Counted from the first letter of the stretch, positions 7,703 to 19,353 are shown. The stretch: DNA of 64,000 bases from Sphingobium subterraneum (GCF_014199435.1 NZ_JACIJP010000005.1:1-64000), one strand, 5' to 3'. Notes: generated by a model not told the origin, from the sequence alone. Numbers and translations: made by a program.

Positions 7703-9211
7703 TTGGTCGCAACAGTAACGACGGTCGCCTTTCTGGGACTGGAGGCGCGGCCGGTCGAGGTGCAGTGTCAGCTTGTCGCGGGGCTGCCGAACTTCATCGT
7801 CGTCGGCCTCGCGGACAAGGCGGTCGCGGAGAGCCGGGAGCGGGTGCGCAACGCCATCGCCGCCATCGGTCTAGCGTTGCCGCCCAAGCGGATCACCGTC
7901 AACCTTTCGCCCGCCGATCTGCCCAAGGAAGGGTCGCATTACGACCTGCCGATCGCGCTGGCGCTGCTGGGCGCGATGGGCGTGATCGATGCCGAAACGC
8001 TGAGCCACTATGTGGTGGTGGGCGAACTGGGCCTCGACGGCCGCGTGGCGCCCGTGCCGGGGGTCCTGCTGGCGGCGCTCCATGCGGGTGGGCGCGACAT
8101 GGGGCTGGTCTGCCCGGCCGCGCAGGGGAGCGAGGCGGCCTGGGCAGGCACGGTCGAGGTCGTGGCCGCGCCGAGCCTGCTTGCCCTGCTTAACCATTTC
8201 AAGGGAACAGCGGCCCTTAGCCCGCCGCGCGCGGGAGAGGTGGCCGCGCCGGTGTCCGGTCCCGATCTGCGGCAGGTCAAAGGGCAGGAAACCGCCAAGC
8301 GCGCGTTGGAGATCGCGGCGGCGGGCGGACATAATATGGTGATGGTCGGGCCGCCGGGCGCAGGCAAATCGCTGATGGCGAGCTGCCTTCCCGGTATCCT
8401 GCCCGATCTCACGCCTGCCGAGGCTCTGGAAGTCTCGATGGTGGCGAGCGTGGCGGGGACGCTGGACGGTGGACGGATGACGCGCACCCGGCCGTTCCGC
8501 ACGCCCCACCATAGCGCGTCAATGGCAGCGCTCGTCGGCGGCGGTTTGAAGGTGAAACCCGGAGAGGTGTCGCTCGCGCATCTGGGGGTGCTGTTCCTCG
8601 ATGAACTGCCGGAGTTCAGCCGGGTCGTGCTCGATTCGCTGCGCCAGCCGCTCGAAACAGGAGAGATCAGCATTGCGCGAGCGAACGCGCATGTCACCTT
8701 TCCCGCGCGGGTGCAGTTGATCGCGGCGATGAATCCCTGCCGCTGCGGGCATCTGGGCGATGCGTCGCTCGCCTGTTCCCGCGCACCGCGCTGCGCCGGG
8801 GATTATCAGGCGAAGGTGTCCGGCCCGCTGCTCGACCGCATCGACCTGCATGTGGAGGTCGACGCCGTGTCGGCAGCTGACCTGGTCCTGCCTCCACCCG
8901 TTGAAGGATCGGCAGAGGTCGCCGCGCGGGTCGCGGGGGCGCGTAGCGTACAAACGCGGCGCTATGCCAACAGGGACGTGCGTACCAACGCAGAGGCGAA
9001 TGGCGACCTGCTCGATGCCGTCGCAACGCCCGATGAGGCGGGGCGGCAACTGCTGGCTGATGCGGCGGCGGCGATGAAACTCTCCGCGCGGGGCTACACA
9101 AGGGTGCTGCGCGTCGCCCGCACCATCGCGGACTTGGCGGGCGCGGAAGGCGTGGGCCGTATCCATGTCGCCGAAGCACTGAGTTACCGAAGGCGCGCGC
9201 CGGGAGGGTAA
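7703..9211 (+). CDS. comM: YifB/ComM family Mg-chelatase-like AAA ATPase
   Basis: 502 aa of the YifB/ComM family. The N-terminal ChlI-like domain opens VATVTTVAFLGLEARPVEVQ. The AAA core has Walker A MVGPPGAGKSLMA and Walker B LGVLFLDELPEFS, followed by FPARVQLIAAMNPCRCG with a Cys pair, and a C-terminal Mg_chelatase_C helical domain. ComM is known as a hexameric helicase promoting branch migration in natural transformation; in non-transformable bacteria the role is unclear. The start is a TTG preceded by a G-rich Shine-Dalgarno, giving the family-standard N-terminus. Confidence 0.92.
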   Translation: MVATVTTVAFLGLEARPVEVQCQLVAGLPNFIVVGLADKAVAESRERVRNAIAAIGLALPPKRITVNLSPADLPKEGSHYDLPIALALLGAMGVIDAETLSHYVVVGELGLDGRVAPVPGVLLAALHAGGRDMGLVCPAAQGSEAAWAGTVEVVAAPSLLALLNHFKGTAALSPPRAGEVAAPVSGPDLRQVKGQETAKRALEIAAAGGHNMVMVGPPGAGKSLMASCLPGILPDLTPAEALEVSMVASVAGTLDGGRMTRTRPFRTPHHSASMAALVGGGLKVKPGEVSLAHLGVLFLDELPEFSRVVLDSLRQPLETGEISIARANAHVTFPARVQLIAAMNPCRCGHLGDASLACSRAPRCAGDYQAKVSGPLLDRIDLHVEVDAVSAADLVLPPPVEGSAEVAARVAGARSVQTRRYANRDVRTNAEANGDLLDAVATPDEAGRQLLADAAAAMKLSARGYTRVLRVARTIADLAGAEGVGRIHVAEALSYRRRAPGG

Positions 9212-9318
9212 GGCTCGGCCGCTTCTTTTAGGCCTAGCCCCGCTCGATGATTACTCTTGCCAAACGCTTACCCCTAGCCGATATTAGATCTGTTATAACA
9301 TTACATTTGAGGAGAGGG

Positions 9319-9726
9319 GTGACGGGGACGCAGGTGGATACGGCGCTTATGGGGGACATGAACACCACGCCGTTGATTGACGTGATGCTCGTGTTGTTGA
9401 TCATGTTTGTCATAACGATGCCGTTGCAAACGCATGCCGTGAAGATGGACCTTCCGTCAGGACCGGGCGTCACCGTCAACAGCACCAAAAATCTGCTGAC
9501 CCTTGATAGCATGGGAACGCTCCGCTGGAACGGCGTACCGATCGACCGGCTGATGCTGCGGTCCTATCTGCAGCAAAGTCTGAGCTTGCCGGTCGAGCCC
9601 GAACTGCAGTTCCAGCCCACGGCGGATGCTCATTATGTCCATGTTGACGGCGTTATGGCGGACATCAAGCGATCCGGAGTTAGCAAAGTCGGATTTATCG
9701 GCAATGAGCACTATCGGTCGTTTTGA
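9319..9726 (+). CDS. ExbD/TolR-family biopolymer transport protein
   Basis: About 135 aa. The ExbD signature MNTTPLIDVMLVLLIMFVIT, with the proton-channel Asp in LIDV, forms the single membrane span, followed by a periplasmic domain of about 100 residues. I chose GTG 9319, preceded by GAGGAG; an ATG at 9247 gives 159 aa but has a less typical N-terminus. ExbD works with ExbB and TonB to energise outer-membrane receptors, but no exbB or tonB gene lies next to it. It converges with the bactofilin gene ten bases away. Confidence 0.83.
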   Translation: MTGTQVDTALMGDMNTTPLIDVMLVLLIMFVITMPLQTHAVKMDLPSGPGVTVNSTKNLLTLDSMGTLRWNGVPIDRLMLRSYLQQSLSLPVEPELQFQPTADAHYVHVDGVMADIKRSGVSKVGFIGNEHYRSF

Positions 9727-9736
9727 CGCAGATTGC

Positions 9737-10174
9737 TCAGCCCGAAATCAGCTTCAATTCGCCCGTCTGCACCCCGCCCTTGTGCGTAAAGCGGCCATCG
9801 ACCTGGCCGCCGGGCGCTATCGAGATGCTTTCATAGGTCACGTCGCCGGTAATGCGTGCGCTGTGTTCGATGACGAGGGTCTGGGCGGTAATCGAACCCT
9901 CGACATGGCCCGCGAGCGTTGCCGATTGCGCGTCGACATGGCCCTTGATCCGGCTCTCCGCGCCTTGCACCAGCGACGCGCAGGCGATGTCGCCATCGAC
10001 CCGGCCGTCGATATGCAGGTCGACCGATGCGGCGATATCGCCGGTGATCGTGACGTCAGCGCCGATCACCGAGAAGGTCGCGCCGCGACCGCCGCCGGAC
10101 CCTTTAGGCGCCGACATTGCGGATGCGGACGTTGGCGATGCGGCTTTTCGCGACTTGCTGGACCTGGAGAACAT
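9737..10174 (-). CDS. Bactofilin family polymer-forming cytoskeletal protein
   Basis: About 145 aa with the bactofilin (DUF583/CcmA) beta-helix: a run of short repeats such as ITGDIAASVDLHIDGRVDGD, GHVDAQSATLAGHVEGSI and ITGDVTYESISIAPGGQVDG. Bactofilins self-assemble into nucleotide-independent filaments that localise cell-wall enzymes. The start ATG (10172-10174) has a GGAGG eight bases upstream and lies inside the end of the M23 peptidase gene, a 71-base out-of-frame overlap. An ATG at 10117 is an alternative. Pairing with an M23 peptidase is typical and supports a shared cell-shape role. Confidence 0.9.
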   Translation of the reverse strand: MFSRSSKSRKAASPTSASAMSAPKGSGGGRGATFSVIGADVTITGDIAASVDLHIDGRVDGDIACASLVQGAESRIKGHVDAQSATLAGHVEGSITAQTLVIEHSARITGDVTYESISIAPGGQVDGRFTHKGGVQTGELKLISG

Positions 10175-11300
10175 CTTGTCTCGCCTCCAAAAAGCGGCGC
10201 GGGTTGATGGGTGCGCCGTTGACCCGGACTTCGAAATGCAGATGCGTGCCGGTCGACCGGCCGGTCGAGCCCATGCGGGCGATCGCCTGACCGCGCGCAA
10301 CGTCCTGTCCCACGCGCACGCCGAAGCGGGAGAGATGCGCGTAGCGGGTCATGATGCCGTTACCGTGGTCGACCTCGACCACATTGCCATAGCCCTGCCG
10401 TCCGCCGACATAGCTGACGCGCCCGGCGGCGGCGGCCAGAATGGACTGGCCATAGATGCCAGGAAAGTCGACGCCGGCATGAAAGGCGGGGGCTCCGGTG
10501 AACGGGTCGCTACGATAGCCGTAGGAGCTGGTCAGCATCGGTGATCCCGTCGGCTGACCGGAGGGGATCGAGACCAGCCCGAATTCTAGGGCGTTCAGGC
10601 GAGCCAGGGATGCCGCCAGCGACAGGAAGGCCGGGTCATTGTCCTGCGATGCGGTGTTCCAGGGGATATAGGGGCCGCCCTGCGCCTGCTTCGCCGTGCG
10701 CGCCGCGATCTGCGCGGGGTCGAGCCCGAAGCTGCGAATGGCGGCTTCCACCTTGGCAGCGCGGGTATCGACCAGCGCCGCGAGCTGGCGGGCAAAATGG
10801 CTCTGGCGGACTTCCAGCGCGCGGAGCTGCGGCGCACCCGGAAGGGCGCTGCTGATTTTCTTTGGAGCGTCCTTGGGAGCGGCGGGCGCGCCCTGATCGT
10901 CCTTGCCGACGACCGCGCCCTTCCAACCTGCTCCTCCGAACTGGCTGCGCACCATATCGTCGAGCATGTCCTGCCGCCGGTCGAGATCGGCGGCGATGTC
11001 GCCAACCGAGCGTTTATAGGCATCGACCTTGGTCGCCTGCGCCGAAATAGTGCGGGCCTTTGCGTCCATTGCGGCGCGTTCGCCGGAAACCAACAGCTGG
11101 TTCCATGCCATGGCGAGCGTAGCGGCAGCCCAGACAAGCAGCGCTGCGCCGACAATCGCCGCCGCGAGGACCTGCATTCGGCTGGTGATTCGCACGAAGC
11201 GCACCTTGCCGTCCGAGCGTAGGAAGATTTCCCGCTCCGCAAACAGCATGCGTAGCCATGCGGCCACTGCAGCCTTTTTCGTGCTATGTCTGATTGCCAC
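10104..11300 (-). CDS. M23 family metallopeptidase (LytM-like)
   Basis: 398 aa. A single N-terminal membrane span (about residues 43-68, VLAAAIVGAALLVWAAATLA) is followed by a coiled-coil/helical region (about 80-200) and a C-terminal LytM/M23 domain. The zinc-site motifs are present: HAGVDFPG, then YGNVVEVDHGNGIMTRYAHL and GTHLHFEVRVNG. It should face the periplasm and cleave, or bind, peptidoglycan cross-links. It is upstream of, and overlaps, the bactofilin gene, and its 5' region holds an unusual cluster of GANTC sites. Confidence 0.93.
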   Translation of the reverse strand: MAIRHSTKKAAVAAWLRMLFAEREIFLRSDGKVRFVRITSRMQVLAAAIVGAALLVWAAATLAMAWNQLLVSGERAAMDAKARTISAQATKVDAYKRSVGDIAADLDRRQDMLDDMVRSQFGGAGWKGAVVGKDDQGAPAAPKDAPKKISSALPGAPQLRALEVRQSHFARQLAALVDTRAAKVEAAIRSFGLDPAQIAARTAKQAQGGPYIPWNTASQDNDPAFLSLAASLARLNALEFGLVSIPSGQPTGSPMLTSSYGYRSDPFTGAPAFHAGVDFPGIYGQSILAAAAGRVSYVGGRQGYGNVVEVDHGNGIMTRYAHLSRFGVRVGQDVARGQAIARMGSTGRSTGTHLHFEVRVNGAPINPRRFLEARQDVLQVQQVAKSRIANVRIRNVGA

Positions 11301-11741
11301 CCGAGTTCCGTTTTTTCATTGCGGCCGTTGAGCCGACCAAGCGCATACCCAAGGGCATGCGACGAATCGAATCCGCCCCCGCGGACTCCTGCCGAGTCGA
11401 AGCGGGAATGCGACGAGTTGAGTGGAGAGTGTATCAGACGGATCGAATTTTCGATTCGGTCGCTTGCGACTCGGGGGCATCCGGCGACGGGCAGACCCGG
11501 CGCCTGCGATCCGCTTGACCGGCTGGGCGGACGCCTGTATAGGCGCCCCTGCCTTGCGGCCAGTTACCAGAAAATTCGCGTTTTCGGTCGCCGATTGCGG
11601 GCAGTAATGAGCTTGAACATTGCCGGCCACTCTTTTGCGGGTCCAGGGGGTCATTTCGACCGCCGGGACCATTGTTGTTGACATCAACATCTGTGCTTTG
11701 GGGCGGCTCCGGTAAAGTAACTAGTAAAGGTGAAGGGCTTC
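11301..11741. promoter_or_regulatory. Intergenic region between M23 peptidase and str operon
   Basis: This 441-base non-coding stretch separates the divergent M23 and rpsL genes. It contains six GANTC sites between 11364 and 11472, a strong sigma70-type promoter for the str operon at 11515-11543, and a leader of about 190 bases before rpsL. Short open frames across it have no coding character or recognisable product. Confidence 0.7.
11515..11543 (+). promoter_or_regulatory. Sigma70-type promoter of the str operon
   Basis: TTGACC (11515-11520) and TATAGG (11538-11543) are separated by 17 bases. This is the best housekeeping promoter in the region and would start transcription near 11550, leaving a leader of about 190 bases before rpsL. 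Confidence 0.6.
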
Positions 11742-12113
11742 ATGCCGACAATTAACCAGTTGATCCGCAAGGGTCGCGAGCCGCAGAAGGCGCGCTCGAA
11801 AGTGCCCGCGATGGAGGCCAACCCGCAAAAGCGCGGCGTTTGCACCCGCGTCTATACCACGACCCCGAAGAAGCCGAACTCGGCGCTCCGCAAGGTGGCC
11901 AAGGTCCGTCTGACCAACCAGCGCGAAGTCATCAGCTACATTCCCGGTGAAGGTCACAACCTTCAGGAACATAGCGTTGTGCTGATTCGCGGCGGTCGCG
12001 TCCGCGATCTTCCCGGCGTGCGATACCATGTGCTGCGCGGCGTGCTCGACACGCAGGGCGTTAAGGATCGCAAGCAGAGCCGTTCGAAGTACGGCGCGAA
12101 GCGTCCGAAGTAA
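11742..12113 (+). CDS. rpsL: 30S ribosomal protein S12
   Basis: 123-aa S12 of the decoding centre. It begins [15 protein letters not shown] and contains [18 protein letters not shown], the site of streptomycin-resistance mutations (Lys of PKKPNS), and [13 protein letters not shown]. Wild-type lysines are present at both classical positions. An upstream in-frame ATG (11730) is rejected because the conserved N-terminus begins at MPT. First gene of the str operon. Confidence 0.98.
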   Translation: MPTINQLIRKGREPQKARSKVPAMEANPQKRGVCTRVYTTTPKKPNSALRKVAKVRLTNQREVISYIPGEGHNLQEHSVVLIRGGRVRDLPGVRYHVLRGVLDTQGVKDRKQSRSKYGAKRPK

Positions 12114-12128
12114 GGGGAGACCAGAACC

Positions 12129-12599
12129 ATGTCACGTCGTCGTCGCCCCGAAAAGCGCATCATCCTGCCCGATCCCAAATTTGGCGATCAGGTGCTTTCC
12201 AAATTCATGAACAGCGTGATGCTGGACGGCAAGAAGGCCGTTGCGGAACAGATCGTCTATGGCGCTCTCGAAGTTGTCGAGAACAAGGCCAAGAAAGACC
12301 CGATCCAGATGTTCCACGACGCGCTCAACAACGTCAAGCCGGGCATCGAAGTGCGCAGCCGCCGTGTTGGCGGTGCCACCTACCAGGTTCCGGTGGAAGT
12401 CCGTCCGGAACGCGCTCAGGCGCTCGCCATTCGCTGGCTGATCACCGCTGCGCGTAACCGCAGCGAGACCACCATGGCCGCCCGGCTTTCGGGCGAGCTG
12501 CTCGATGCGGCGAACAATCGCGGTAACGCGGTCAAGAAGCGTGAAGACACGCATCGCATGGCCGAAGCGAACCGCGCGTTCTCGCATTACCGCTGGTAA
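12129..12599 (+). CDS. rpsG: 30S ribosomal protein S7
   Basis: 156-aa S7, the primary assembly protein of the 30S head. It starts [20 protein letters not shown] and holds [20 protein letters not shown] with the C-terminal [19 protein letters not shown]. It follows rpsL after 15 bases in the standard str order. Length is normal. Confidence 0.98.
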   Translation: MSRRRRPEKRIILPDPKFGDQVLSKFMNSVMLDGKKAVAEQIVYGALEVVENKAKKDPIQMFHDALNNVKPGIEVRSRRVGGATYQVPVEVRPERAQALAIRWLITAARNRSETTMAARLSGELLDAANNRGNAVKKREDTHRMAEANRAFSHYRW

Positions 12600-12691
12600 A
12601 CAGTCTCTAGAGGGTCGGGGCCGATTGATGGTCCCGGCCTTCCTCATATCCTCGTTCCAACCGCCGCGAAGACCGGCAACGGAGAAGTATC

Positions 12692-14764
<2,073 letters not shown>

Positions 14765-14814
14765 TCCACCCGGCCGGAAAAATAGGCCGGTCCCACCCGG
14801 GACTGGCATAAAGG

Positions 14815-14843
14815 CTGGCATAATCGAAATTAGGTGCTATGGG
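14815..14843 (+). promoter_or_regulatory. Candidate promoter in the fusA-tuf gap
   Basis: CTGGCA (14815-14820), 17 bases, then an extended -10 TGCTATGGG with TATGGG at 14838-14843. A short GC-rich hairpin (CCGGCC / GGCCGG, around 14771-14790) lies just upstream. Together they suggest that tuf has its own promoter in addition to read-through from fusA. The -35 box is weak. Confidence 0.35.
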
Positions 14844-14909
14844 GGCCACTTCGCGTGGCGCGCCCAAGCGGTCAACATTCAGGCTATTTGGACTAGAAGA
14901 GGTTAGAAA

Positions 14910-16100
14910 ATGGCGAAAGCTAAGTTTGAGCGGACTAAGCCGCATTGCAACATCGGCACCATCGGTCACGTTGACCATGGCAAGACCTCGCTGACCGCGG
15001 CGATCACCAAGGTGCTCGCCGAAACCGGCGGCGCGACCTTCACGAGCTACGACAACATCGACAAGGCTCCCGAAGAGCGCGAGCGTGGCATCACCATTTC
15101 GACCGCGCACGTCGAATATGAAACCGAAGCGCGCCACTATGCGCACGTCGACTGCCCCGGCCACGCTGACTATGTGAAGAACATGATCACGGGTGCGGCG
15201 CAGATGGACGGCGCGATCCTCGTCGTGTCCGCGACCGACGGTCCGATGCCCCAGACCCGTGAGCACATCCTGCTCGCCCGTCAGGTTGGCGTTCCCCAGC
15301 TCGTCGTGTTCATGAACAAGGTCGATCTCGTTGACGATCCGGAAATCCTCGAGCTCGTTGAGCTGGAAATCCGCGAACTGCTGTCGAGCTATGATTTCGA
15401 TGGCGACAACATCCCCGTCATCCCGGGTTCGGCCGTTGCCGCTCTCCAGGACAAGACGCCGGAAATCGGCCACGACGCCATTCTGAAGCTGATGGCGGCT
15501 GTTGACAGCTGGATCCCGCAGCCGGAGCGTCCGGTTGACAAGCCGTTCCTGATGCCGATCGAAGACGTGTTCTCGATCTCGGGTCGCGGTACGGTGGTTA
15601 CGGGCCGCGTTGAAACCGGCATCGTCAAGGTGGGTGAAGAAGTCGAGATCGTCGGCATCAAGGACACCAAGAAGACGACCGTCACCGGCGTGGAAATGTT
15701 CCGCAAGCTGCTCGACGAAGGTCGCGCTGGCGACAACATCGGCGCGCTGATCCGTGGCGTTGGCCGTGAGGAAGTCGAGCGCGGCCAGGTTCTGGCCAAG
15801 CCCGGCACGATCACGCCGCACACCGAATTCGACGCCGAAGTCTACGTTCTGTCGAAGGAAGAAGGCGGTCGTCACACGCCGTTCTTCGCGAACTATCGTC
15901 CGCAGTTCTACTTCCGCACCACGGACGTCACCGGCGAAGTCATCCTGCCTGAGGGCACCGAGATGGTTATGCCCGGCGACAACGTGAAGCTCGGCGTGAA
16001 GCTGATTGCTCCGATCGCGATGGATGCGGGCCTCCGCTTCGCTATTCGCGAAGGTGGCCGTACCGTCGGCGCAGGGGTTGTCGGCACGATCACAAAGTAA
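14910..16100 (+). CDS. tuf: Elongation factor Tu
   Basis: 396-aa EF-Tu, which delivers aminoacyl-tRNA to the ribosome as a GTP complex. It has [38 protein letters not shown] and [10 protein letters not shown], with domains II and III complete to [12 protein letters not shown]. It lies between fusA and rpsJ, with an intrinsic terminator 12 bases after its stop. Only one tuf copy is in this window; a second elsewhere is possible. Confidence 0.98.
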   Translation: MAKAKFERTKPHCNIGTIGHVDHGKTSLTAAITKVLAETGGATFTSYDNIDKAPEERERGITISTAHVEYETEARHYAHVDCPGHADYVKNMITGAAQMDGAILVVSATDGPMPQTREHILLARQVGVPQLVVFMNKVDLVDDPEILELVELEIRELLSSYDFDGDNIPVIPGSAVAALQDKTPEIGHDAILKLMAAVDSWIPQPERPVDKPFLMPIEDVFSISGRGTVVTGRVETGIVKVGEEVEIVGIKDTKKTTVTGVEMFRKLLDEGRAGDNIGALIRGVGREEVERGQVLAKPGTITPHTEFDAEVYVLSKEEGGRHTPFFANYRPQFYFRTTDVTGEVILPEGTEMVMPGDNVKLGVKLIAPIAMDAGLRFAIREGGRTVGAGVVGTITK

Positions 16101-16111
16101 TATAGGCACCG

Positions 16112-16149
16112 GACCGCGCGGATCGCATGATTCGCGCGGTCTGATTTTT
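16112..16149 (+). terminator. Intrinsic terminator after tuf
   Basis: A GACCGCGCG-rich arm pairs with CGCGCGGTC around a short GCAT loop, followed by TGATTTTTG. It is a strong stem with a T tract and should end most str-operon transcripts before rpsJ. Confidence 0.75.
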
Positions 16150-16151
16150 GG

Positions 16152-16226
16152 CCGCCTCGGCCTGCGTTCCTCCCCTCCGGTGATGGGGCGCGGGCATCCC
16201 GCAAGGGAAGAGGCGGTTTGTTTTTT
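16152..16226 (+). terminator. Terminator-like hairpin in the rpsJ leader
   Basis: CCGCCTC (16152-16158) pairs with GAGGCGG (16210-16216) around a large structured loop that contains its own GCGGG/CCCGC stem, followed by TTTGTTTTTT. It sits only 28 bases before rpsJ and right after the tuf terminator, so it may act as an S10-operon attenuator. Confidence 0.5.
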
Positions 16227-16253
16227 GGCTCTTTCGCATCGGTAAGTTGGACT

Positions 16254-16565
16254 ATGGAAACGCAGAACATCCGCATTCGCCTCAAGGCCTTCGATCATCG
16301 TGTGCTCGATCAGGCAACCGGCGACATTGCCGATACGGCGCGCCGCACCGGCGCCCTGATCCGTGGCCCGATTCCGCTGCCCACGCGCATTGAAAAGTTC
16401 ACGGTCAACCGTGGCCCGCACATCGACAAGAAGTCGCGGGAGCAGTTTGAGGTTCGCACCTACAAACGGATGCTTGACATTGTGCAGCCGACGCCCCAGA
16501 CGGTCGACGCGCTGATGAAGCTCGATCTGGCTGCCGGCGTGAACGTCGAGATTAAGCTGGCCTAA
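16254..16565 (+). CDS. rpsJ: 30S ribosomal protein S10
   Basis: 103-aa S10 (NusE), a 30S head protein that also joins the NusB antitermination complex. It begins [20 protein letters not shown] and holds [20 protein letters not shown]. The upstream ATG at 16218 lies in the leader hairpin and is rejected on the conserved N-terminus and length. It is the first gene of the S10 cluster and is followed by an unusually long 229-base gap before rplC. Confidence 0.97.
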   Translation: METQNIRIRLKAFDHRVLDQATGDIADTARRTGALIRGPIPLPTRIEKFTVNRGPHIDKKSREQFEVRTYKRMLDIVQPTPQTVDALMKLDLAAGVNVEIKLA

Positions 16566-16794
16566 TAGGCCAACTGCCCGGATCTCCCTCGTGGAGTTTC
16601 GGGCACTGACACAGGGATACCGCACGGAATTTCCGTGGTCTTGGTCCCCCGTCGTCCCACCTTCGGGTGGGGCATAAGCCCGGACGGGGTGACTTCAGAA
16701 TTTTGGGCTGACCCGAGGGGAGCAATTCCCAAGGGTCTTTTTCGTTGGATACGCCCTCGGCATTTCGCTGCGGGCCTCTATGGGAGTATGGATC
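16566..16794 (+). promoter_or_regulatory. Structured spacer between rpsJ and rplC
   Basis: 229 non-coding bases with several predicted hairpins: a GCCCGGA/TTCGGGC pair around 16575-16603, CCACGG-type and CCCACC/GGTGGG stems around 16620-16672, and a final GACCC/GGGTC stem followed by TTTTT at 16710-16743. Most S10 operons have almost no gap here, so this looks like an internal attenuator or RNA control region. Confidence 0.55.
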
Positions 16795-17565
16795 ATGCGT
16801 ACTGGCGTGATCGCGAAGAAAGTGGGCATGACCCGCCTGTTCCAGGAGGATGGACGTCACGTTCCCGTGACCGTCCTCTCGCTGGAAGGCAATCAGGTTG
16901 TCGCCCGCCGCGAGACTGACAAGGACGGCTATGTTGCCGTTCAGCTGGGTGCCGGCGTTGCGAAGGCGAAGAACGTCGCCAAGCCGCAGCGGGGCCATTT
17001 TGCCAAGGCCGAGGTCGAGCCCAAGGCTCGCGTCGCCGAGTTCCGTGTCGCAGAAGACGCGCTGCTCGATGTCGGCGCTGAGATCTCTGCCGATCATTTC
17101 ATCGCTGGCCAGCTGGTCGACGTGACCGGCCACACGCAGGGCAAGGGCTTTGCCGGTGCGATGAAGCGCTGGGGCTTCGGGGGCATGCGCGCCACGCACG
17201 GCGTGTCGATTTCCCACCGTGCCCATGGTTCGACGGGTAACCGCCAGGATCCGGGCCGCGTGTTCAAGAACAAGAAGATGGCCGGCCATATGGGCGACCG
17301 TCAGCGCACGCAGCAGAACCTCGAGATCGTCCGCACGGACGTCGAGCGTGGTCTGCTCTTCGTCAAGGGCAGCGTTCCCGGCTCCAAGGGCACATGGCTG
17401 CTCGTCAAGGATGCCGTGAAGGTCGCGCGTCCGGCCGACGTTCCGTATCCCGCCAGCATTCGCCAGGCGGCCAACAGCAACAGCGCGATCGAGCATGCAG
17501 ACGCCCCGGCCGAAACGCCGGCTGACGTCGCAGCGCCCGAAGCGACCGATGGTCAGGAGGGCTAA
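16795..17565 (+). CDS. rplC: 50S ribosomal protein L3
   Basis: 256-aa L3. It starts [20 protein letters not shown] and contains [39 protein letters not shown] and the extended loop region [12 protein letters not shown] near the peptidyl-transferase centre. An Ala/Pro-rich C-terminal tail of about 40 residues makes it longer than E. coli L3 (209 aa), which is common in alphaproteobacteria. The in-frame upstream ATG (16780) is rejected. Confidence 0.97.
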   Translation: MRTGVIAKKVGMTRLFQEDGRHVPVTVLSLEGNQVVARRETDKDGYVAVQLGAGVAKAKNVAKPQRGHFAKAEVEPKARVAEFRVAEDALLDVGAEISADHFIAGQLVDVTGHTQGKGFAGAMKRWGFGGMRATHGVSISHRAHGSTGNRQDPGRVFKNKKMAGHMGDRQRTQQNLEIVRTDVERGLLFVKGSVPGSKGTWLLVKDAVKVARPADVPYPASIRQAANSNSAIEHADAPAETPADVAAPEATDGQEG

Positions 17566-17568
17566 GCC

Positions 17569-18192
17569 ATGAAGGTCGATGTCAAAACCCTCGACGCTGC
17601 AAAGGCAGGCGACGTTGAACTCAACGATGCCGTGTTCGGTTTGGAGCCACGCGCAGACATTCTGCACCGGGTCGTGACCTGGCAGCTCGAAAAGCGTCGC
17701 GGCACTGCCCGCGGCGCCCGTGAACGCAGTGATGTGTCGCGGACCGGCAAGAAATTCGGTCGCCAGAAGGGCGGCGGTGTTGCCCGTCACGGCGATCGCG
17801 CAGCCCCGATCTTCATCGGCGGTGGCAAGGCCCACGGACCCCGCGTCCGTGATTTCAATCCTTCGCTTAACAAGAAGGTCCGCGCGCTGGGTCTGAAGAT
17901 GGCGCTCTCGGCGAAAGCCAAGGACGGGTCGCTGACTGTTGTCGACAATCTCGACGTGGCTGAGGGTAAGACCAAGGCGCTCGTCGGGCAGCTCGCGAAG
18001 CTCGGTCTGTCGAAGGCGCTCTTCATCGACGGTGAGGCGATCAACATCAGCTTCGCCAAGGCTTCGTCCAATATCGTGGGGATCAACGTCCTCCCGGCGG
18101 TCGGCGCCAATGTGTATGACATTCTTCGTGCCGATGCGCTGGTCCTGACCCGCGCCGCCGTCGAAAAGCTGGAGGCGCGCTTCAATGGCTAA
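17569..18192 (+). CDS. rplD: 50S ribosomal protein L4
   Basis: 207-aa L4, lining the exit tunnel. The tunnel-loop region [19 protein letters not shown] is clear, followed by [15 protein letters not shown] and the C-terminal globular fold with [20 protein letters not shown]. It overlaps rplW by eight bases, as is usual. L4 autoregulates the S10 operon in E. coli; the structured rpsJ-rplC spacer could serve something similar, but this is untested. Confidence 0.97.
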   Translation: MKVDVKTLDAAKAGDVELNDAVFGLEPRADILHRVVTWQLEKRRGTARGARERSDVSRTGKKFGRQKGGGVARHGDRAAPIFIGGGKAHGPRVRDFNPSLNKKVRALGLKMALSAKAKDGSLTVVDNLDVAEGKTKALVGQLAKLGLSKALFIDGEAINISFAKASSNIVGINVLPAVGANVYDILRADALVLTRAAVEKLEARFNG

Positions 18193-18499
18193 AAAGCAGA
18201 CAGCAGCGGTCGACACGCGTCATTATGACGTGATTGTCGCGCCGCACATCACCGAGAAGGCGACGCTGCTTTCCGAGAACAATGCCGTGGTCTTCAAGGT
18301 GGCAGGCGACGCCACCAAGCCGGAGATCAAGGCGGCGGTCGAAGCGCTGTTCGGCGTGAACGTGAAAGCGGTCAACACCCTGGTCCAGAAGGGCAAGGTA
18401 AAGCGCTGGAAGGGCAAGCCCTACACCCGCAGCGACGTGAAGAAGGCGATTGTCACGCTGGCCGAGGGCCAGTCGATTGACATCACCACCGGTATCTGA
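18185..18499 (+). CDS. rplW: 50S ribosomal protein L23
   Basis: 104-aa L23 at the tunnel exit, the docking site for SRP and trigger factor. [40 protein letters not shown] and [20 protein letters not shown] are family hallmarks. Start overlaps rplD. Confidence 0.97.
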   Translation: MAKKQTAAVDTRHYDVIVAPHITEKATLLSENNAVVFKVAGDATKPEIKAAVEALFGVNVKAVNTLVQKGKVKRWKGKPYTRSDVKKAIVTLAEGQSIDITTGI

Positions 18500-18513
18500 G
18501 GCGAGACAGGATA

Positions 18514-19350
18514 ATGGCACTCAAGCATTATAATCCGACGAGCCCCGCCCAGCGCGGTTTGATTCTCGTCGACCGGTCGGCCCTGCACAAGGGTAAGCCG
18601 GTCAAGGCGCTGACCGAAGGCAAGCGCAAGACCGGTGGCCGCAACAACAAGGGTCATGTGACATCGCGCGGCATCGCCGGTGGCCACAAGCAGCGCTATC
18701 GCATCATCGATTTCAAGCGCCGCAAATGGGATGTCGAAGGCACGGTAGAGCGTCTGGAATATGACCCTAACCGGACCGCGTTCATTGCGCTCATCAGCTA
18801 TCCCGATGGCGAGCAGGCTTACATCATCGCGCCGCAGCGGCTTGCGCCGGGCGACAAGGTGATCGCCGGCAAGAAGACCGACGTGAAGCCGGGCAACGCG
18901 ATGGAACTGGGGCAGATGCCCGTCGGCACGATCATCCACAATGTGGAGATGAAGCCGGGCAAGGGCGGCCAGATCGCCCGTTCGGCTGGCACCTATGTTC
19001 AGCTCGTCGGCCGTGATCGCGGCATGGTGATCGTTCGCCTCAACTCGGGCGAGCAGCGCTATATCCGGTCCGATTGCATGGGCACCGTCGGCGCAGTGTC
19101 GAACCCCGACAACGCCAACACCAATCTCGCCAAGGCTGGCCGCAATCGCTGGCTGGGCCGCCGTCCGCTGACGCGCGGCGTGGCGAAGAACCCGGTCGAT
19201 CACCCGCATGGTGGTGGTGAAGGCCGGACCTCGGGCGGCCGTCATCCGGTCACGCCATGGGGCAAGCCGACCAAGGGTGCGCGCACCCGTCACAACAAGT
19301 CGACTGACAAGATGATCATCCGGTCACGTCACGCGAAGAAGAAGAGGTAA
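18514..19350 (+). CDS. rplB: 50S ribosomal protein L2
   Basis: 278-aa L2, near the peptidyl-transferase centre. It begins [20 protein letters not shown]; the catalytically important histidine lies in the C-terminal [15 protein letters not shown] region, followed by [10 protein letters not shown]. Length and position in the S10 cluster are normal. Confidence 0.98.
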   Translation: MALKHYNPTSPAQRGLILVDRSALHKGKPVKALTEGKRKTGGRNNKGHVTSRGIAGGHKQRYRIIDFKRRKWDVEGTVERLEYDPNRTAFIALISYPDGEQAYIIAPQRLAPGDKVIAGKKTDVKPGNAMELGQMPVGTIIHNVEMKPGKGGQIARSAGTYVQLVGRDRGMVIVRLNSGEQRYIRSDCMGTVGAVSNPDNANTNLAKAGRNRWLGRRPLTRGVAKNPVDHPHGGGEGRTSGGRHPVTPWGKPTKGARTRHNKSTDKMIIRSRHAKKKR

Positions 19351-19353
19351 GCG

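Noticed and set aside
11678-11706. TTGACA upstream of rpsL as the str promoter
   Set aside because: The box is perfect, but the -10 position 17 bases later is GC-rich; the 11515-11543 pair is much better.
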